Source: Campylobacteraceae bacterium (GTDB lineage: Bacteria; Campylobacterota; Campylobacteria; Campylobacterales; Sulfurovaceae). From it: a stretch of 7,664 nucleotides of DNA. The DNA lies in the NCBI GenBank assembly GCA_027083895.1, contig JALWMN010000032.1, positions 1-7,664 on the forward strand, read 5' to 3'. A model generated the notes under the pieces. The model was not told the origin of the DNA. It made no database searches and worked only from the letters and a program-made list of their open reading frames with translations. The translations under genes and the position numbers were made by a program. Shown here in pieces: positions 4,921-7,664 of the stretch; positions within the stretch are counted from its first letter, which is position 1, and every line of letters begins with the position of its first letter.

Positions 4921-6963
4921 GTGAAAAAGATTTTTATAGTACTTATCTTACTCTTTGTTAGTCTTGAGGCAAATGCACTAAAGTTTCAAGAGTCACCCTA
5001 TCTGCAACAGCATGCAGATAACCCAGTCGATTGGATGCCATGGTCTAAGGCTGCATTTAAAAAGGCTAAAAAGGAGCATAAACTTATCTTTCTCTCAATA
5101 GGCTATAGCACTTGCCACTGGTGTCATGTGATGGAGCATGAGTCTTTTGAGAATAAAAAGTTAGCAGCATTTTTAAATAGATACTTTGTGCCAATTAAAG
5201 TTGATCGAGAGGAGATGCCACATATCGATAGCTACTATCAAAAGGTCTATGAGGTAATAAATGGTAGAGGGGGTGGTTGGCCACTAACAATTATTATGAC
5301 TGCAGATAAAAAGCCTTTTTTTGCAGGCACCTATATTCCACTAGAGCCTCGCTATGGATCTGCTGGACTTTGGAATATTTTAAAAAAGATTGTAAATCTT
5401 AACAAAAAGGAACCCCAAAAGATTGCAGATATAGCAAAAAGTGTAGAGCGGGCGTTAAAAGAGATCAATAGAGCAAGATTTCCTGCAGTAAACATAAATG
5501 AATCGAAGTTAGCAAAAGTATTTGTGCAATCACTCTCAAAGCGATTCGATTATAAAAATGGAGGTATAGGAAAGGCACCTAAATTTCCACAGGCTTCGAC
5601 AATCAATACCCTTTTGAATATCTATTTGGTCAATGGAGATAAAAGAGCACTTAAAATGGCAGAGTTGATGCTTGATCATATGGCAAATGGGGGAATATAT
5701 GATCAGATAGAGGGAGGATTTTTTCGTTATAGTACCGATGCAACGTGGACAATTCCACACTTTGAGAAGATGCTCTATACCAATGCAGAGCTCCTAAAAG
5801 CATATGCTAAAGCCTATAGAATTACGCATAAAAAGATCTATAAAGAGGTGATAGATGAGACAGTAGCATTTTTAAGAAAGTATTATCGCAATGGTGGACT
5901 CTACTATGGGGCAAGCGATGCAGATAGCCAAACTCCAAGTGGAGAAAAAGAGGAGGGATACTATTACACCTTTACTTATGCCGAAGCACTCAATGCACTA
6001 AAGGCAGCTAAGCTAAAAGATCCAGAAAGGATTTTAGAGCATTTTGGAATAAGCTGGGAGGGGAATTTTCACAATGGTCGCAGCAATCCAATAAGAGTAA
6101 GAAGCATAAAAGTAGCTTCAAAAGAGTTGCAAAAGGCAAAGGCTGTACTCAAAACTCTTAGAGGTAAGCGCAAATATCCATTTATCGATAAAAAGATGCT
6201 TACTGCGTGGAATGGATTGCTAGCGGATGGGCTCTTTGAGGCTGGAAAAGGTAAAGAGGCAGTAGAGATTGTAGATACTATCAAGCAAAAACTCTATAAA
6301 AATGGTGTACTCTATCATCAGATCTTACCTGGAAAAGAACCAAAGATAGAGGCACTTTTTGAAGATTATGCACTCTATATAGCAGTACTTTTAGATAGCT
6401 ATGAGTATACGCAAAAGGAGTACTATCTTACACTTGCTCAAAAACTTACAAAGAGTGCAATAAAAAAATTTAAAAAGGGTGGCATTTGGTACAATAGCCA
6501 AGGAGACTTTCAATCGAAGGCTAATGTTGCAGATAGTGCCTATAGAAGTGCTTTAGCAATAATGGGGGATAACTTTTTAAGATTAGGAGTATTAAGTGCA
6601 AATTTAAATTTTACTCAAGAGGCAAAAAAGTTTTATAAGCAGATAAAAAATGAGATTGCTCTCTATCCACCCGCTAATGCAACTGCGATTGATTTTGCTA
6701 TAGCACAGAGGCGAGAATATATAGTAATTAAAGCAAAAAAGGAGCTTCTGCCAAAGATTAAAAGAGTAGTACAAAAGAGAATAAGATATCCATATATGAT
6801 ATTTAAAGAGAGCAAAGATGGAACAATACTCGCCTGTAAGAGTGACCGCTGTTTTGCCTATGCAAAGAGTATAGATGCAATTGTAAAAAAGCTTCTAATA
6901 GAGATAAAAGGAAAGGGTAGATTCAAAGGGAGCAAACAAAAGTTATTTGCTCCAAAAGAGTAG
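4921..6963 (+). CDS. Exported YyaL/SPATA20-family protein: N-terminal thioredoxin-fold domain plus C-terminal (alpha/alpha) toroid
   Basis: This is a full-length (680 aa) member of the family that includes Bacillus YyaL and mammalian SPATA20 (COG1331, thioredoxin domain once called DUF255). [14 protein letters not shown] (25-38), the CHWC redox-like motif at C65-C68 in [29 protein letters not shown] with the expected cis-Pro (P121) and FFAGTYIP define the thioredoxin domain (about 20-180). IPHFEKMLY (278-286), SDADS (332-336), LTAWNGL (427-433) and FEDYALY (480-486) mark the helical toroid resembling sugar epimerases and glycosidases. C639 and C644 match a C-terminal Cys pair I associate with the family. 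The biochemical role of the family is not established. Residues 1-19 ([19 protein letters not shown]) look like a Sec signal peptide with an ANA cleavage site, so the protein is probably periplasmic. The GTG start has AGGAAG at 4909-4914, six bases away. The gene ends one base from the convergent CAP gene. Confidence 0.9.
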   Translation: MKKIFIVLILLFVSLEANALKFQESPYLQQHADNPVDWMPWSKAAFKKAKKEHKLIFLSIGYSTCHWCHVMEHESFENKKLAAFLNRYFVPIKVDREEMPHIDSYYQKVYEVINGRGGGWPLTIIMTADKKPFFAGTYIPLEPRYGSAGLWNILKKIVNLNKKEPQKIADIAKSVERALKEINRARFPAVNINESKLAKVFVQSLSKRFDYKNGGIGKAPKFPQASTINTLLNIYLVNGDKRALKMAELMLDHMANGGIYDQIEGGFFRYSTDATWTIPHFEKMLYTNAELLKAYAKAYRITHKKIYKEVIDETVAFLRKYYRNGGLYYGASDADSQTPSGEKEEGYYYTFTYAEALNALKAAKLKDPERILEHFGISWEGNFHNGRSNPIRVRSIKVASKELQKAKAVLKTLRGKRKYPFIDKKMLTAWNGLLADGLFEAGKGKEAVEIVDTIKQKLYKNGVLYHQILPGKEPKIEALFEDYALYIAVLLDSYEYTQKEYYLTLAQKLTKSAIKKFKKGGIWYNSQGDFQSKANVADSAYRSALAIMGDNFLRLGVLSANLNFTQEAKKFYKQIKNEIALYPPANATAIDFAIAQRREYIVIKAKKELLPKIKRVVQKRIRYPYMIFKESKDGTILACKSDRCFAYAKSIDAIVKKLLIEIKGKGRFKGSKQKLFAPKE

Positions 6964-6964
6964 A

Positions 6965-7627
6965 CTACTTTCGCTTACCAGCAAGCAGAAGTGTCCAGTA
7001 GGCACGATTATCTTTATGGCTAACAACTTTTGCCATAGCAAAGCTTGTAAAGTTTGGATTCATAATAAGTTGGCAATCTTTTGGCTGTTTGATCCAGTAG
7101 TCAATTAGTGTTTTAGGAGAGGCTAGGGTATGAAGACTGGTGCGAATTATAAGTTCACCACTATAGAGATTTTTTGAATTAACCTTTTGGTTGACCCGCT
7201 CATAGAAGTATGAACCACGATTAAGCTTGAGACGCTTTGCTGTTACATCAGTTTTGGTCCCAGAGCCATTATGTTGCAATAGCCCTGTTACGGCCATATC
7301 GATAGAGTGTTCTTTTGCCATATTGTATAGATGCTTGCTCCATGTTAATGGTTTAGCACCTTTTGAGCAGATTTGAGGACGTGTGCGGACACTATTAATC
7401 GCTTTAAGGGCGGCCTCTTTAATAGTGAGCTTTTTTGTGCCTGCTGCTGGATCTACTTTAGGCTGCTTTTTTGCACTATCTTGCTGTTGTAAGATAGTTG
7501 CTTGATGATTAATTCTATTTTGATTATAGGATGGTGTTTTTTCCAATTTATCTTGAGGTGTATTGCCGCTAGCAGCCAAAAGCAGCGAAGTTGATAAAAG
7601 CGTGGCAAAGAGTAGCTTTTTAGACAT
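6965..7627 (-). CDS. Secreted CAP-domain (SCP/PR-1-like) protein
   Basis: Residues 1-20 form a Sec signal peptide (KK, a hydrophobic stretch, then LLLAAS) with no lipobox Cys. A Gln/Lys-rich linker (about 21-65) follows, then a CAP domain (about 68-217). Matches to bacterial CAP proteins are INSVRTRPQIC (77-87), PLTWSKHLYNMAKEHSIDMA (93-112), LQHNGSGT (117-124) with the first conserved His H119, SGELI (156-160) with the conserved Glu E158, and MNPNFTSFAMAKV plus YWTLLLAG at the end. C87 and C185 fit the disulfide pair of this bacterial subgroup. The usual second His (Ser-Pro-x-His before the Cys) is Asp184 here, and the usual GENI reads GELI, so the metal-binding set is incomplete. The substrate and role of such proteins are unknown; a periplasmic or extracellular location is inferred. 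The ATG has AAAGGA (revcomp of 7633-7638) five bases upstream. Confidence 0.85.
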   Translation of the reverse strand: MSKKLLFATLLSTSLLLAASGNTPQDKLEKTPSYNQNRINHQATILQQQDSAKKQPKVDPAAGTKKLTIKEAALKAINSVRTRPQICSKGAKPLTWSKHLYNMAKEHSIDMAVTGLLQHNGSGTKTDVTAKRLKLNRGSYFYERVNQKVNSKNLYSGELIIRTSLHTLASPKTLIDYWIKQPKDCQLIMNPNFTSFAMAKVVSHKDNRAYWTLLLAGKRK

Positions 7628-7650
7628 ATATATCCTTTAAATCCTTTTTT

Positions 7651-7656
7651 AGAATA
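7651..7656 (-). promoter_or_regulatory. Weak -10 candidate for the CAP-domain gene
   Basis: The reverse strand reads TATTCT about 23 bases before the ATG, at a distance suited to a short leader. The -35 region falls outside the window, so this cannot be judged further. The tandem ATCCTTT at 7632-7638 and 7641-7647 gives two SD-like AAAGGAT copies, of which the nearer one is correctly spaced. Confidence 0.25.
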
Positions 7657-7664
7657 GTGCTATA

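Noticed and set aside
1..7664. Search for CRISPR arrays, IS ends, tRNA or rRNA genes and defence genes
   Set aside because: No regularly spaced repeats, transposase, terminal inverted repeats or tRNA cloverleaf patterns were seen by eye on either strand.

Overview
The window is AT-rich and gene-dense. Short intergenic gaps, AAAGGA-type ribosome binding sites and heavy AGA/ATA codon use fit a member of the Campylobacterota (the former Epsilonproteobacteria). Gene order supports this. A divergent pair of an RluA-type pseudouridine synthase and purB, and a tiny hydrophobic protein gene directly behind rlmN, are arrangements I recall from Campylobacter jejuni (Cj0022c/Cj0023 and Cj1713/Cj1714), both close to its dnaA end. 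I cannot name a genus from sequence alone.

Region 1 (1-2094, + strand) is a compact operon: the 3' half of hisF, a short nucleoside-phosphorylase-like gene, rlmN, and an unlisted 29-codon membrane peptide gene that overlaps the end of rlmN. Region 2 (2099-4575) holds the convergent pseudouridine synthase gene (- strand), a 224-base divergent spacer, and purB (+). Region 3 (4576-4920) is a 345-base spacer with a large nested hairpin just after purB and promoter-like signals for the next gene. Region 4 (4921-7627) holds a YyaL/SPATA20-type thioredoxin-fold protein with a signal peptide (+) and a CAP-domain secreted protein (-). Their stop codons are separated by one base.

The most notable signal is not a gene. 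Three 16-bp sites at 672-687, 2095-2110 and 2331-2346 each differ by one base from the canonical ParB centromere site parS (TGTTTCACGTGAAACA). All three differences lie in the central CACGTG core, and the second and third sites are exact reverse complements of each other. By my arithmetic a single such site would be expected about 0.0001 times in a window this size with uniform base composition, so three within 1.7 kb look like a real parS cluster. That would place the window near the replication origin, as the remembered gene order also suggests.

Functionally the genes are mostly housekeeping: histidine synthesis (HisF, which releases AICAR), purine synthesis (PurB, which also yields AICAR), and rRNA/tRNA modification (RlmN and the pseudouridine synthase). 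Two exported proteins follow. No mobile element, CRISPR array, rRNA or tRNA gene was seen.
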